Assembly (NCBI RefSeq): GCF_036016195.1 | Contig: NZ_JAYWTM010000022.1 | Coordinates: 104,238-168,237 of the forward strand | Length of the DNA stretch: 64,000 nt | From: Brenneria populi | GTDB lineage: Bacteria > Pseudomonadota > Gammaproteobacteria > Enterobacterales > Enterobacteriaceae | Direction: 5' to 3' | In this document: positions 1 to 9,117 of the stretch, in pieces | How the letters are laid out: each line of letters starts with the position of its first letter | Position numbering within the stretch: the first letter of the stretch is position 1 | The notes under the pieces: generated by a model | What the model was told of the DNA's origin: nothing | The model's database searches: none | The model's input: only the letters and a program-made list of their open reading frames with translations | Made by a program: the position numbers and the translations under genes

Positions 1-140
1 AGTCAATACTACTGTGCAGGGCGGAACTAAATACCGTTTAATAGAACTAATAATCTGCATCCATTATTTCATACGCGAGTCCTTAACCGCGTTGGTCAGA
101 GGAAGAGCGTAAAACAATAAGATGGGAGGAGAGTAAAACG

Positions 141-347
141 ATGAGGATCTTCGAACGTTACAATCCTATGAAGGTCGCAAAGTATGTGAAAACACTCTTT
201 CGCGGGCGGCTGTATATTAAAGGCGTCGGTGCTTTTGAATTTGATTACGGCAAGATTTTATTGCCCAAGACGAAAGATAAACAGCATTTGCTGGTGATGT
301 CTGAAGTGAACCGTCAGGTTATCAGATTACAGGCCGAGATGGGCTGA
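141..347 (+). CDS. ytfK: YtfK, DUF1107 stringent-response modulator
   Basis: The 68-residue product matches E. coli YtfK along its whole length (RIFERYNPMKVAKYVK at the start, MSEVNRQVIRLQ near the end). In E. coli, YtfK binds SpoT and shifts it toward (p)ppGpp synthesis during phosphate or fatty-acid starvation; that role is inferred here from family identity. It is small, soluble and basic, with no membrane segment. A purine-rich ribosome site (GGGAGGAGAG) lies about 10 bases before the ATG. It is followed convergently by ytfL, the same neighbour as in E. coli. The upstream 140 bases are cut by the window edge; I did not see a clear Pho box in them. Confidence 0.95.
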   Translation: MRIFERYNPMKVAKYVKTLFRGRLYIKGVGAFEFDYGKILLPKTKDKQHLLVMSEVNRQVIRLQAEMG

Positions 348-433
348 GGATAAGCCCCTCGCGGTTTGCGGCGGGGCCGGTCAAGGCTGCCGCCGCCAAC
401 GATAACGGCCCGTCAACAGTCTGACCCAAAGGG

Positions 434-553
434 TTAGTTTGCTGACAAACCCATCTGTCAGAGCGAGATACACGGGGCGACCACCGGGGTGAAGCGTCCC
501 TACGGGAAGCTCCCCCGGTGTTTCCCCTAAAAACAGGCTTACGTGACCAGTAT
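434..553 (+). repeat. Dispersed intergenic repeat, family 1, copy 1
   Basis: This lies between the convergent ytfK and ytfL genes. The left part (TTAGTTTGCTGAC, then CTGTCAG) carries a small inverted repeat. The core runs GAGATACACGGGGCGACCAC, then a GTCCCTACGGGAAGCTCCC hairpin, then GTGTTTCCCC and a conserved tail GGCTTA-GTGA. The same core recurs at 16646-16740 and in inverted orientation at 59118-59196. All copies are outside genes. It has no open reading frame, so it is a miniature or palindromic repeat rather than an insertion sequence. Confidence 0.8.
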
Positions 554-566
554 TCGACCGAAAGGG

Positions 567-1889
567 TTAGTTTTTCTCCTCGGCATTCGGCGCGCCGGTG
601 GCGGTTTTTTCCTCCAAACGGGTAACCAGCAGCTGATCGATTTTATAGCTATCGATATCCACCACTTCGAATTTGAAGCCGGAAAAGCGCACGGAGTCGG
701 TCCGTTTGGGAATTTTGCGCAGGGTATACATCATAAATCCGCCGATGGTTTCATAGTTGCCCGCATGGGGGAAATCATCGATGCACAGCGCGCGCATCAC
801 GTCCTCGATCGGCGTTCCCCCCTCGATCAGCCAGGAGTTTTCATCGCGGGCGACAATCTGCTCCTCCAGCCCCTGGCCGACTAAATCGCCCATTAGGGTG
901 GTCATGACGTCGTTAAGGGTGATAATCCCCACCACCAGCGCATATTCGTTCAGAATAACGGCGAAGTCTTCCCCGGCGGTTTTAAAACTTTCCAGTGCTT
1001 CAGACAGCGTCAGGGTATCCGGTACGATCAGCGCGGGGCGAATCTGGACGCCGCTGTGCAGCTCAAGGCTCTGGTTGCCCAGCACCCGGTTCAGCAGATC
1101 TTTTGAGTCGACGTAGCCGACGACCTGATCGATATGGCCGTCGCAAACCAGGAATTTAGAGTGCGGCTGCTGGGCGATTTTTTCTTTGATTTGCGCTTCG
1201 TCTTCATGCAGATCGAAAAACACCACGCTTTCGCGCGACGTCATGGAGGACGGCACCGTCCGCGACTCCAGCTCAAAGACGTTTTCGATCAGCTCATGTT
1301 CCTGTTTGCGCAGCACGCCCGCCAGCGCCCCTGCCTCCACCACGGCGTAAATATCGTCGGAGGTGATGTCGTCCTTACGCACCATCGGCAGTTTAAGCAG
1401 CCGGAAAATAACGTTGGCCAATCCGTTAAACAGCCAGACCAGCGGACGGAAGATAAACAAGCAGAAGCGCATAGGATTGATAATGCGGATGGCGACGGCC
1501 TCGGGGGCAATCATGCCAATGCGTTTCGGGGTGAGATCGCCAAATAAAATAAACAGGCTGGTTACCAGGACGAACGAGCAGATAAAGCTGACTCTGTCGG
1601 CCGATTCCGGCGACATGAACTGTTCAAACAGCAGGGAAAAAGTGGGGGAAAACGCGGCATCGCCGATAATACCGGCCAGAATGGCGACGGCATTGACGCC
1701 GATTTGGATCACGGTAAAGAAGATACCGGGGGTTTCCTGAAATTTTAATACCAAATCGGCATTAAGGTTTCCCTCATCCGCCATCTGTTTAAGTTTTAAT
1801 TTACGCGACGCGGCTAACGAAATCTCGGATAGCGCAAAAAACGCACTGATGGCGATAAGGGCAATAATAATCAATAGACTGTTTAACAT
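567..1889 (-). CDS. ytfL: YtfL, DUF21/CBS-pair/CorC-HlyC membrane protein
   Basis: A 440-residue inner-membrane protein of the HlyC/CorC (CNNM-like) family. Hydrophobic segments lie at about residues 1-24, 58-80, 95-120 and 135-160 (the DUF21 part). A CBS pair follows at about 205-330 and a CorC_HlyC ligand-binding domain at about 345-430. Length and order match E. coli YtfL (about 447 residues). Relatives have been tied to magnesium/cobalt efflux or to cadaverine and cytoplasmic pH control; the substrate cannot be read from sequence. It is transcribed toward ytfK and is separated from msrA by 160 bases, so probably has its own promoter. Confidence 0.93.
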   Translation of the reverse strand: MLNSLLIIIALIAISAFFALSEISLAASRKLKLKQMADEGNLNADLVLKFQETPGIFFTVIQIGVNAVAILAGIIGDAAFSPTFSLLFEQFMSPESADRVSFICSFVLVTSLFILFGDLTPKRIGMIAPEAVAIRIINPMRFCLFIFRPLVWLFNGLANVIFRLLKLPMVRKDDITSDDIYAVVEAGALAGVLRKQEHELIENVFELESRTVPSSMTSRESVVFFDLHEDEAQIKEKIAQQPHSKFLVCDGHIDQVVGYVDSKDLLNRVLGNQSLELHSGVQIRPALIVPDTLTLSEALESFKTAGEDFAVILNEYALVVGIITLNDVMTTLMGDLVGQGLEEQIVARDENSWLIEGGTPIEDVMRALCIDDFPHAGNYETIGGFMMYTLRKIPKRTDSVRFSGFKFEVVDIDSYKIDQLLVTRLEEKTATGAPNAEEKN

Positions 1890-2049
1890 AATGTTTTCGC
1901 TTTGACCCAGAAAGGGGGAAAGGTCATCCTCGGAAAGGCAAATTATCTCAAATAACGCATAGAAAACGCTTAACAGAGCCGGTTGGTTACCAGCCCTGAT
2001 TTTTAATAGCGCTTCATTATAACAGGAGTGACGAAATTACCGCCAGACT

Positions 2050-2691
2050 TCAGCGCCGAGGGGGCAGACAAACGCCGATACCGCCCAGCCCGCAGTAACC
2101 CTGCGGGTTTTTATGCAGGTATTGCTGGTGTTCATCTTCGGCATAATAGAACGGACCGGCGGGAACGATTTCCGTGCTGATGGTTCGGTTATCGCCGCTC
2201 TCTTTCATCGCCTGCTGAAAATGCCGGCGGCTCTCCTGCGCCGCATTTTCCTGTTCGGGCGTGAGCGTATAAATCGCGGAGCGATATTGGGTGCCGATAT
2301 CGCCGCCCTGGCGCATGCCCTGTGCCGGATCGTGGTTTTCCCAGAAAAGCTGCAACAGCCGGCTGTAGCCGATCGTTTCAGGATCGAACACCACGCGCAC
2401 CGCTTCCGCGTGGCCGGTTTGTCCGGTGCAAACTTCACGGTAGGTGGGGTTGGGGGTGTAGCCGCCGGTATAGCCCGCCGCCGTGCTGTAGACGCCGGGC
2501 TGTTGCCAGAAAAGGCGCTCGACTCCCCAAAAACAGCCCATGGCGAACAGCGCCACCTCCATATTGTCCGGCACGTGGGTCATGGAGTGTTCGCTAACGG
2601 CATGCAACCTGGCGACCGGCATCGGCGTTATGCGGCCGGGCAACGCGTCTGATTGCTTAATCCGCTGCATTTTATCGATGTTATCTATCAC
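2050..2691 (-). CDS. msrA: Peptide methionine-(S)-S-oxide reductase MsrA
   Basis: This 213-residue enzyme reduces the S-epimer of methionine sulfoxide in proteins and as free amino acid, using thioredoxin. The catalytic motif GCFWGVE is at about residues 52-58, with the nucleophilic cysteine in GCFW. The resolving cysteines are in the C-terminal GYCGLGGIGVC stretch. The N-terminal extension (DALPGRITPMPV, then LHAV) is typical of the enterobacterial form, and length equals that of E. coli (212). It is divergent from tamA across 273 AT-rich bases, the usual enterobacterial arrangement. Confidence 0.97.
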   Translation of the reverse strand: MIDNIDKMQRIKQSDALPGRITPMPVARLHAVSEHSMTHVPDNMEVALFAMGCFWGVERLFWQQPGVYSTAAGYTGGYTPNPTYREVCTGQTGHAEAVRVVFDPETIGYSRLLQLFWENHDPAQGMRQGGDIGTQYRSAIYTLTPEQENAAQESRRHFQQAMKESGDNRTISTEIVPAGPFYYAEDEHQQYLHKNPQGYCGLGGIGVCLPPRR

Positions 2692-2964
2692 GTTATTTGC
2701 TCCCGGCGTTACCCATTGACGTTCTTCTTTTCCGCAGCATAACTGAAGAAGTCATGCTCTGTCTTTATAACCCATATGTGGTTAATGTTATATATTCGCT
2801 TGCGACGAGGCATTTTAAAATTTACCGGTTAAAATATATATCTAAAGGAAAATATTGGTATTTCCTGCTAACGTTCGGGCTAATGGCGTTTGCCGATATA
2901 ATGCGGTATGAAAACGATATTATAGATTTGATGTGACAGAATAAAAAGGTTGTCAGGGAGCTAA
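2692..2964. other. AT-rich intergenic region between msrA and tamA
   Basis: This 273-base spacer separates divergent msrA and tamA and must hold both promoters. It is much richer in A and T than the genes (TTAAAATATATATCTAAAGG around 2828). A 79-codon open frame at 2697-2936 has no ribosome site and no recognisable family, so I do not call it a gene. No defined operator was recognised. Confidence 0.6.
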
Positions 2965-4746
2965 GTGACTATTTTCTCAGGACAAAAAAACAGCCGTTTG
3001 GGCTTCCGCGCGCCATATCGCCGTATTTGGGGATTGCTGTGCGTACTCTTATTTCCTTCCGCAGGTTTCGCCGCCAATGTGCGTTTACAGGTCGTTGGAT
3101 TGGACGGCGCGCTGCAAAAGAATGTGCGGGCGCGTTTATCCACGATTGCCGCCGATGAAGTGAATGCCGATGGCCGTTTCCGCTCGCGCGTCGATGATGC
3201 GATACGTCAGGGGTTACGCGCCCTGGGGTATTACGATCCGCGTATCGATTTTGAATTTCGCCCCGCGGTCAACGGCGGACGTCCCGTGCTGATTGCCACC
3301 GTGACGCCCGGCGAACCGGTAAAAATAGCCGACGTGAATATTGTGCTGCGCGGCGGAGCCCGCGACGACCAGGAGTATCGGCAACTGGTGAAGAAGGATA
3401 CGCCCGATGTCGGCAGCGTGCTTAATCATGGCGATTACGACAGTTTCAAAAATTCGCTCAATAGCCTGTCGCTGCGTAAAGGGTATTTCGACGCCCGCTT
3501 TTTGCAGAGCCGGCTAGGGGTGATGGAAGAGGAGCGAAAAGCGTTCTGGGATATCGATTTTGACAGCGGCGAACGTTACCGCTTCGGCGAGGTGAAATTC
3601 GAGGGATCGCAAATCCGCGAGGAGTATTTGCGCAATCTGGTGCCGTTTCATACCGGCGACGCCTACAGCAGCGAAGCGCTGGGCGAGTTTAACCGGCGTC
3701 TGTCGGCCACCGGATGGTTTAACTCGGTGGTGGTCTCCCCTGATTTCACGCAGTCGAAAGCAACCAAAACCCTGCCGCTGGAAGCGGTCATCAGCCCCCG
3801 TACCCGCAACCGCATCGAAACCGGGGTAGGGTATGCGACGGACGTGGGGCCGCGTTTTAAAACCACCTGGAATAAACCCTGGATCAACAGCTACGGGCAC
3901 AGCCTGGAGAGCAGCATCAGCGTATCCGCGCCGGAGCAGAGTCTCGATCTGAGCTATAAAATCCCGGTACTGAAGAACCCGTTGGAGCAGTATTATCTGC
4001 TGCAGGGCGGATTCAAACGCGAAGATCTCAACGATACCCAGTCCGACTCCACCACGCTGAACGTCGCACGTTACTGGGATCTCTCCAGCGGCTGGCAGCG
4101 GGCCATCAATCTGCGCTGGAGCCTCGACCACTTTACCCAGGGCAGCGTGACGGATACCACCATGCTGATCTATCCCGGCGTGAGCATTAGCCGTACCCGT
4201 CAGCGCGGCGGCCTGATGCCGGTATGGGGCGATACGCAACGCTACTCCATCGATGTTTCGGACACGCTGTGGGGCTCGGATATCGACTTCGCCGTTTTAC
4301 AGGCGCAGAACGTCTGGATCAGAACGCTGGCGGAGAAACACCGCTTTGTGGCGCGCGGCAATCTGGGCTGGATCGAAACCAATAATTTTTCGCGCGTGCC
4401 TCCTTCCTTACGCTTCTTCGCCGGGGGTGATCGCAGTATTCGCGGCTATAAGTACAAATCCATATCGCCGCGGGACAGCGACGATAAATTGACCGGCGCA
4501 TCCAAGCTGGCGACCGGGTCGCTGGAGTATCAATACAACGTGACGGGAAAATGGTGGGGCGCGGTTTTCGTGGATTCGGGCGAGGCCGTCAACGATATCA
4601 AACAGAGCGACTTTAAGACCGGCGCGGGTATCGGCGTCCGCTGGTCGTCTCCCATCGGTCCGGTGAAATTTGACCTTGCGACGCCGGTCGGCGATCCGGA
4701 AAAACACGGCGTGCAGTTCTATATCGCTTTGGGGCCTGAATTATGA
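2965..4746 (+). CDS. tamA: TamA, Omp85-family outer-membrane translocation subunit
   Basis: A 593-residue outer-membrane protein that with TamB forms the TAM complex, which assists autotransporter and other beta-barrel assembly and lipid transport to the outer membrane. The start is GTG with a GGGAG ribosome site 5 bases away. A signal peptide spans about residues 1-36, cleaved after AGFA. Three POTRA domains follow (about 37-270), then a 16-strand Omp85 barrel (about 280-593) containing the surface RGGDRSIRGY-type motif (here AGGDRSIRGYKY) and ending FYIALGPEL. Its stop overlaps the tamB start (TTATGA), indicating translational coupling. Confidence 0.97.
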   Translation: MTIFSGQKNSRLGFRAPYRRIWGLLCVLLFPSAGFAANVRLQVVGLDGALQKNVRARLSTIAADEVNADGRFRSRVDDAIRQGLRALGYYDPRIDFEFRPAVNGGRPVLIATVTPGEPVKIADVNIVLRGGARDDQEYRQLVKKDTPDVGSVLNHGDYDSFKNSLNSLSLRKGYFDARFLQSRLGVMEEERKAFWDIDFDSGERYRFGEVKFEGSQIREEYLRNLVPFHTGDAYSSEALGEFNRRLSATGWFNSVVVSPDFTQSKATKTLPLEAVISPRTRNRIETGVGYATDVGPRFKTTWNKPWINSYGHSLESSISVSAPEQSLDLSYKIPVLKNPLEQYYLLQGGFKREDLNDTQSDSTTLNVARYWDLSSGWQRAINLRWSLDHFTQGSVTDTTMLIYPGVSISRTRQRGGLMPVWGDTQRYSIDVSDTLWGSDIDFAVLQAQNVWIRTLAEKHRFVARGNLGWIETNNFSRVPPSLRFFAGGDRSIRGYKYKSISPRDSDDKLTGASKLATGSLEYQYNVTGKWWGAVFVDSGEAVNDIKQSDFKTGAGIGVRWSSPIGPVKFDLATPVGDPEKHGVQFYIALGPEL

Positions 4747-7700
4747 GTCTGATGAATAAAATGGGCCTGATGAAAAAAATCGGCATAGGTATTCTCGCTT
4801 TCCTGCTGCTGTTGCTCGTTACGCTGGTGCTGCTGGTGGGAACGACGCCGGGTTTGCATCTGTTGCTGAACGGCGCCGCGCGCTTTGTTCCGGGGCTGGA
4901 GATCGCCGGCGTCAACGGAGGCTGGCGCGACCTGACGTTGAAAAATATGCGTTATCACATGCCGGGCGTTACGGTTACGGCCGATGAGTTTCATCTGTCG
5001 CTGGCGCCGCGCTGCCTGTTGCGCAGTCAGCTTTGCATCAATGACCTGTCGGCGCGGAACATTGATGTGGCGGTAGACACAAAATCGTTGCCGGCCTCTG
5101 AGGAGGCGCCGGAGCCCAGCGAACCGCTGACCGAACTATCCGCGCCGTTTCCCATCGTTTTGCGTCAGCTGGCGTTAAATAACCTGCGCGTCACCGTAGA
5201 CGATACGGCCATCTCGCTGGGCGAGTTCCGCACCGGCATTGAGTGGCGGGAACGGATGCTGACGCTGCAGCCGACCAAAATCGGCGCCTTGCTGATCGCG
5301 CTGCCGAAAACGCCGGTCGACGCGCTTGAGGACGGCAAGGCGACGGCGGCGGAAGTGGCGGCGGCCGTTAAAGAGACCGCCGCCGACGTGCGCGCGTCGA
5401 TGGAAAGCGGAACGACGCGGACGATTGAGATTAATAAAACGCTATCCGGCGCGAAAACGCGGCCTGACGAGACGGCCGCCGCCGGCGAGAAAGGCGGGGC
5501 GGCGCAAGATTCCGCATCCGCCGCCGACGCCGCCCAGCCGGAACAACCCCTCGGCGAGCGTTTGGCGGAGCTGTTCGCCAAACCGCTGCTGCCCGACCTG
5601 CCGCAGTTTACCCTGCCGCTGGATCTGAATATTGCGGAGATCCACGGCGAGCAGCTGCGGCTGACGGGCGACCAGGACATTCTTATCTCCGATTTACGCA
5701 TCCAGGCGTCGACCCAGGCGCAGCGCCTGAATCTGGAACGGTTTGTGGTGCAGTCTCCGCAAGGGAGTCTGAATTTACGCGGCAGCGCGACGCTCAGCGA
5801 TAGCTGGCCGGTTTCCTTATCGGCCAATGGCGTCGTGAATGTCGATCCGCTGAAAGGGGAGAAGATCAGGCTCAGCGTCGACGGCGGCCTGCGCGAAAAA
5901 CTGAATGTGGCGCTGAATCTGTCCGGTCCGCAGCGCGCGCAGCTCAATCTGCAAACCGAGCTGGCGCAGGCGGGACTGCCGCTGGGGCTGACGCTGAAAA
6001 CCGATCGGATACGCTGGCCGTTAACCGGAGAGCCGCAATATCAGGCCGATAACCTGCAATTGCAGCTAAGCGGCAAGGCTACGGATTACACCCTGTCGCT
6101 GCGCAGTGATTTGCGCGGCGCGGGCCTGCCGCCGGCGGCGCTGTCGCTGGATGGCGGCGGCAATGTGCGCCAGTTCACCCTGGCGCGCCTGCGCCTGTCC
6201 CTCCTCCAGGGGAATGCCGATCTCAGCGGCGTGGTGGACTGGAGCCAAGCCGTCAGCTGGCGCAGTGAGCTGTTATTGAGCGGCATCAATACGGCGAAAC
6301 AGTGGCCGGACTGGCCGGCGAAAATTGACGGCAAGATAGCCACGCGCGGCAGCCTGTACGGCGGCAGCTGGCAGCTGCAGGTGCCGGAGCTGCGTCTGGA
6401 CGGCAATGTGAAGCAGAATAAGCTGTCCGCCAAAGGCGAGCTGCGGGGCAATGCCGCCGGCCAGTGGCAAATTCCGGGGCTGAATCTGGCGCTGGGATCT
6501 AACCAGCTGAAGGTTAAGGGGGAGCTGAACGATAAGTGGCAACTGGACGCCGATATCAATGCGCCGTCGCTGAACGGCACGCTGCCCGGGCTGGCCGGAC
6601 GCGTGCTCGGTACGTTGAAGCTGCGCGGCAATCTGCGTGAACCGCAGATTTTGGCGGATCTCACCGCGTCCGGCCTGCGTTGGCAGGAGATAACCATTAG
6701 CCGCATCAAGGTGGACGGCGACGTGCGGTCCGAACAGCAGATTCAGGGCAAGCTGGCGCTGCGGCTTGAGCAGTTGCATCAGGAGGGGCTGGATATCGGC
6801 CTGCTGACGCTGGAGGCCGGCGGCAATGAAAAACAGCATCAGCTGCGCCTGAATATGACGGGCGAGCCGGTATCGGGACAGCTGGCGCTCTCCGGCAGCT
6901 TCGATCGCCAAACTCAGCGCTGGCGCGCCACGCTGAGCAATACCCGCTTTGATACGCCGGTGGGCGAGTGGCGTTTGATGCAGGCGCTGGCGCTGGATTA
7001 CCAAAATATCCAGCAGAAAATCACTATCGGCACCCATTGCTGGCGTAATCCCAACGCCGAGCTGTGCGTGCCCAAAGCCATTGAAGCGGGGGCCAGCGGC
7101 CAGGCGAGCATCAGATTAAACCGCTTCGATCTGGCGATGCTGAAACCGTTCCTGGGCGAAGATACCGCTTTGGCGGGCACTTTTACCGGCGGGGCCGACG
7201 TAAGCTGGCAGCCGGGGCCGGGCTTGCCGCAGGCGAAAGTGACGCTGGCGGGCAACGGCGTCAACATCCGCCAGCAGGTGCAGGGAAAAACGCTGCCCGT
7301 CGCGTTTGAGACGCTGACTCTGAACGCCGGTATCGATCGCGGCCGCGTACAGCTCGGCTGGCTTATCGCCATCAGGGACAACGGCCGCTTTACCGGCAAC
7401 GTACAGATTACCGATCCGCAGGGAAGACGTAATCTCGGCGGCAATGTTGCCATCAACGGCATCTCTCTGGCGCTGCTTACCCCGATATTGCAATCGGGGG
7501 AGAAGGCCACGGGCACGTTGAACGCCGATTTGCGTCTGGCGGGCAATGCGGCCAGCCCCCAGGTGTTCGGCCAGATGACGCTGGAGCAGTTTGATCTGGA
7601 CGGCAACTGGATGCCGATCGATCTGACTAACGGCCGCCTGGCGATGAATTTCAACGGCATGTCCTCAACGATGCAGGGTTTTCTGAAAACCACCAACGGC

Positions 7701-8702
7701 CAGCTAAACCTGAGCGGGAATGCCAACTGGGAAAAACCGGATGCGTGGCGGGCGCGCATCGCGGCCAAGGGGGAGAAGATTCGGGTCACCGTGCCGCCGA
7801 TGGCGCGGCTGGACGTTTCGCCGGATATTGAGTTCGACGCCTCGCCGCAGCTGTTCGCGCTCAATGGTTCGGTCAGCATTCCCTGGGCGCGCATCGTGGT
7901 TAACGAACTGCCCGAAAGCGCGGTGGCGGTGTCGTCGGATGAGGTTATGCTGGATGAGCAGCGTCAGCCGCTGGGGAACGCCTCCGCGTCTATTCCCATC
8001 AACAGTAACCTGACTATCCGTATCGGCAACGATGTCCGGCTGGACGCCTACGGGCTCAAAGCGAGTTTGCAGGGCGATCTGAAAATGACGCAGGATGAGC
8101 GCGGTCTGGGGATTAACGGGCAGGTCAATATTCCTTCCGGCCGTTTCAAAGCCTACGGGCAGGATCTTATCGTGCAAAAAGGGCAGATTCTGTTCTCCGG
8201 TCCGCCGGATCAGCCGGTGCTGAACATCGAAGCCGTGCGTAATCCCGAGAACACCGCGGACGATGTCACCGCCGGGGTGCGCGTCACCGGGATGGCGAGC
8301 GCGCCCAAGCTGGAAGTGTTCTCCGATCCCACCATGTCGCAGCAGGAGGCGCTCTCCTATCTGCTCAGAGGCGAAGGGCTCGATAGCAGCGGAGCCGATA
8401 GTTCGGCGATGACATCGATGCTGATCGGTTTAGGGGTTGCGCAAAGTGGTCAAGTTGTGGGTAAAATCGGCGAGGCTTTCGGGGTAAGTAATTTAGCTCT
8501 GGATACACAGGGCGTTGGCGATGATTCACAGGTGGTCGTCAGCGGTTACGTTCTTCCCGGCCTGCAAGTTAAATACGGTGTTGGCATATTTGATTCTTTG
8601 GCGACGTTAACGCTACGTTACCGCTTGATGCCAAAGCTATACTTGGAAGCGGTGTCTGGTATCGATCAGGCATTAGATGTGCTCTATCAGTTTGAGTTCT
8701 AG
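4743..8702 (+). CDS. tamB: TamB, AsmA-like inner-membrane-anchored periplasm-spanning protein
   Basis: A 1319-residue partner of TamA. One N-terminal membrane anchor (about residues 10-33) is followed by a long beta-taco (AsmA-like groove) rich in alternating hydrophobic strands. The C-terminal DUF490/TamB domain (about 950-1319) ends in a barrel-like LYQFEF that is known to contact TamA. It is about 60 residues longer than E. coli TamB. Much of the excess is a low-complexity Ala/Glu/Thr segment at about residues 195-275, between the first AsmA-like part and the beta-strand region. It overlaps tamA by 4 bases and is 2 bases from ytfP, so tamA-tamB-ytfP form an operon. Confidence 0.96.
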   Translation: MSLMNKMGLMKKIGIGILAFLLLLLVTLVLLVGTTPGLHLLLNGAARFVPGLEIAGVNGGWRDLTLKNMRYHMPGVTVTADEFHLSLAPRCLLRSQLCINDLSARNIDVAVDTKSLPASEEAPEPSEPLTELSAPFPIVLRQLALNNLRVTVDDTAISLGEFRTGIEWRERMLTLQPTKIGALLIALPKTPVDALEDGKATAAEVAAAVKETAADVRASMESGTTRTIEINKTLSGAKTRPDETAAAGEKGGAAQDSASAADAAQPEQPLGERLAELFAKPLLPDLPQFTLPLDLNIAEIHGEQLRLTGDQDILISDLRIQASTQAQRLNLERFVVQSPQGSLNLRGSATLSDSWPVSLSANGVVNVDPLKGEKIRLSVDGGLREKLNVALNLSGPQRAQLNLQTELAQAGLPLGLTLKTDRIRWPLTGEPQYQADNLQLQLSGKATDYTLSLRSDLRGAGLPPAALSLDGGGNVRQFTLARLRLSLLQGNADLSGVVDWSQAVSWRSELLLSGINTAKQWPDWPAKIDGKIATRGSLYGGSWQLQVPELRLDGNVKQNKLSAKGELRGNAAGQWQIPGLNLALGSNQLKVKGELNDKWQLDADINAPSLNGTLPGLAGRVLGTLKLRGNLREPQILADLTASGLRWQEITISRIKVDGDVRSEQQIQGKLALRLEQLHQEGLDIGLLTLEAGGNEKQHQLRLNMTGEPVSGQLALSGSFDRQTQRWRATLSNTRFDTPVGEWRLMQALALDYQNIQQKITIGTHCWRNPNAELCVPKAIEAGASGQASIRLNRFDLAMLKPFLGEDTALAGTFTGGADVSWQPGPGLPQAKVTLAGNGVNIRQQVQGKTLPVAFETLTLNAGIDRGRVQLGWLIAIRDNGRFTGNVQITDPQGRRNLGGNVAINGISLALLTPILQSGEKATGTLNADLRLAGNAASPQVFGQMTLEQFDLDGNWMPIDLTNGRLAMNFNGMSSTMQGFLKTTNGQLNLSGNANWEKPDAWRARIAAKGEKIRVTVPPMARLDVSPDIEFDASPQLFALNGSVSIPWARIVVNELPESAVAVSSDEVMLDEQRQPLGNASASIPINSNLTIRIGNDVRLDAYGLKASLQGDLKMTQDERGLGINGQVNIPSGRFKAYGQDLIVQKGQILFSGPPDQPVLNIEAVRNPENTADDVTAGVRVTGMASAPKLEVFSDPTMSQQEALSYLLRGEGLDSSGADSSAMTSMLIGLGVAQSGQVVGKIGEAFGVSNLALDTQGVGDDSQVVVSGYVLPGLQVKYGVGIFDSLATLTLRYRLMPKLYLEAVSGIDQALDVLYQFEF

Positions 8703-8704
8703 CG

Positions 8705-9049
8705 ATGCGAATTATTGTCTACGGCAGTTTACGACGCAAACAGGGAAATAGTCACTGGATGACCAACGCGCAGTGGTTGGGGGATTGTCAGCTCGCCGGT
8801 TACGAGCTGTACGACCTCGGCCATTATCCGGCGGTGGTGCCCGGCGACGGAGAGATTTATGGTGAAGTTTATCGCATCAGTTCGTCGATCCTGGCGGAGC
8901 TGGATGCACTAAAACGCGACGGTCACGAATACCGGCGGGAGTTGATCGACACCCCGTTGGGGAACGCCTGGATCTATTTATACCAGCATTCGGTGACCGG
9001 GCTGAAGCGAATCGCCAGCGGCGACTGGCTGCAGCGCGACGAAGCGTAG
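8705..9049 (+). CDS. ytfP: YtfP, gamma-glutamylcyclotransferase-fold protein
   Basis: This 114-residue protein belongs to the AIG2/GGCT family (gamma-glutamylamine cyclotransferase fold). The N-terminal YGSLRRKQGNSHWM carries the substrate-loop signature YGSL, and a family glutamate lies in the central region. The exact substrate is unknown for YtfP; the family acts on gamma-glutamyl amines or peptides. It begins 2 bases after tamB ends, so it is the last gene of the tam operon, as in E. coli, and is followed by a strong terminator. Confidence 0.92.
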   Translation: MRIIVYGSLRRKQGNSHWMTNAQWLGDCQLAGYELYDLGHYPAVVPGDGEIYGEVYRISSSILAELDALKRDGHEYRRELIDTPLGNAWIYLYQHSVTGLKRIASGDWLQRDEA

Positions 9050-9069
9050 CGGCCGCAGTCAGGCAATAT

Positions 9070-9103
9070 CGCCAACGCCGCGCGGGCGGCGTTGGCGTTT
9101 GTC
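9070..9103 (+). terminator. Rho-independent terminator after ytfP
   Basis: A 12-bp perfect stem (CGCCAACGCCGC pairing with GCGGCGTTGGCG) has a 4-base loop and is followed by TTTGT. It lies 20 bases past ytfP and just before the end of convergent ssuD, so it closes the tam operon. The short T run makes it moderate rather than strong. Confidence 0.75.
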
Positions 9104-9117
9104 GGCGCTAGCGGTTT

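Noticed and set aside
1..140. Pho box upstream of ytfK
   Set aside because: E. coli ytfK is reported as PhoB-linked, but I found no convincing pair of CTGTCAT-like repeats in the visible 140 bases.
2697..2936. 79-codon frame between msrA and tamA
   Set aside because: AT-rich promoter region, no ribosome site, no similarity that I recognise.
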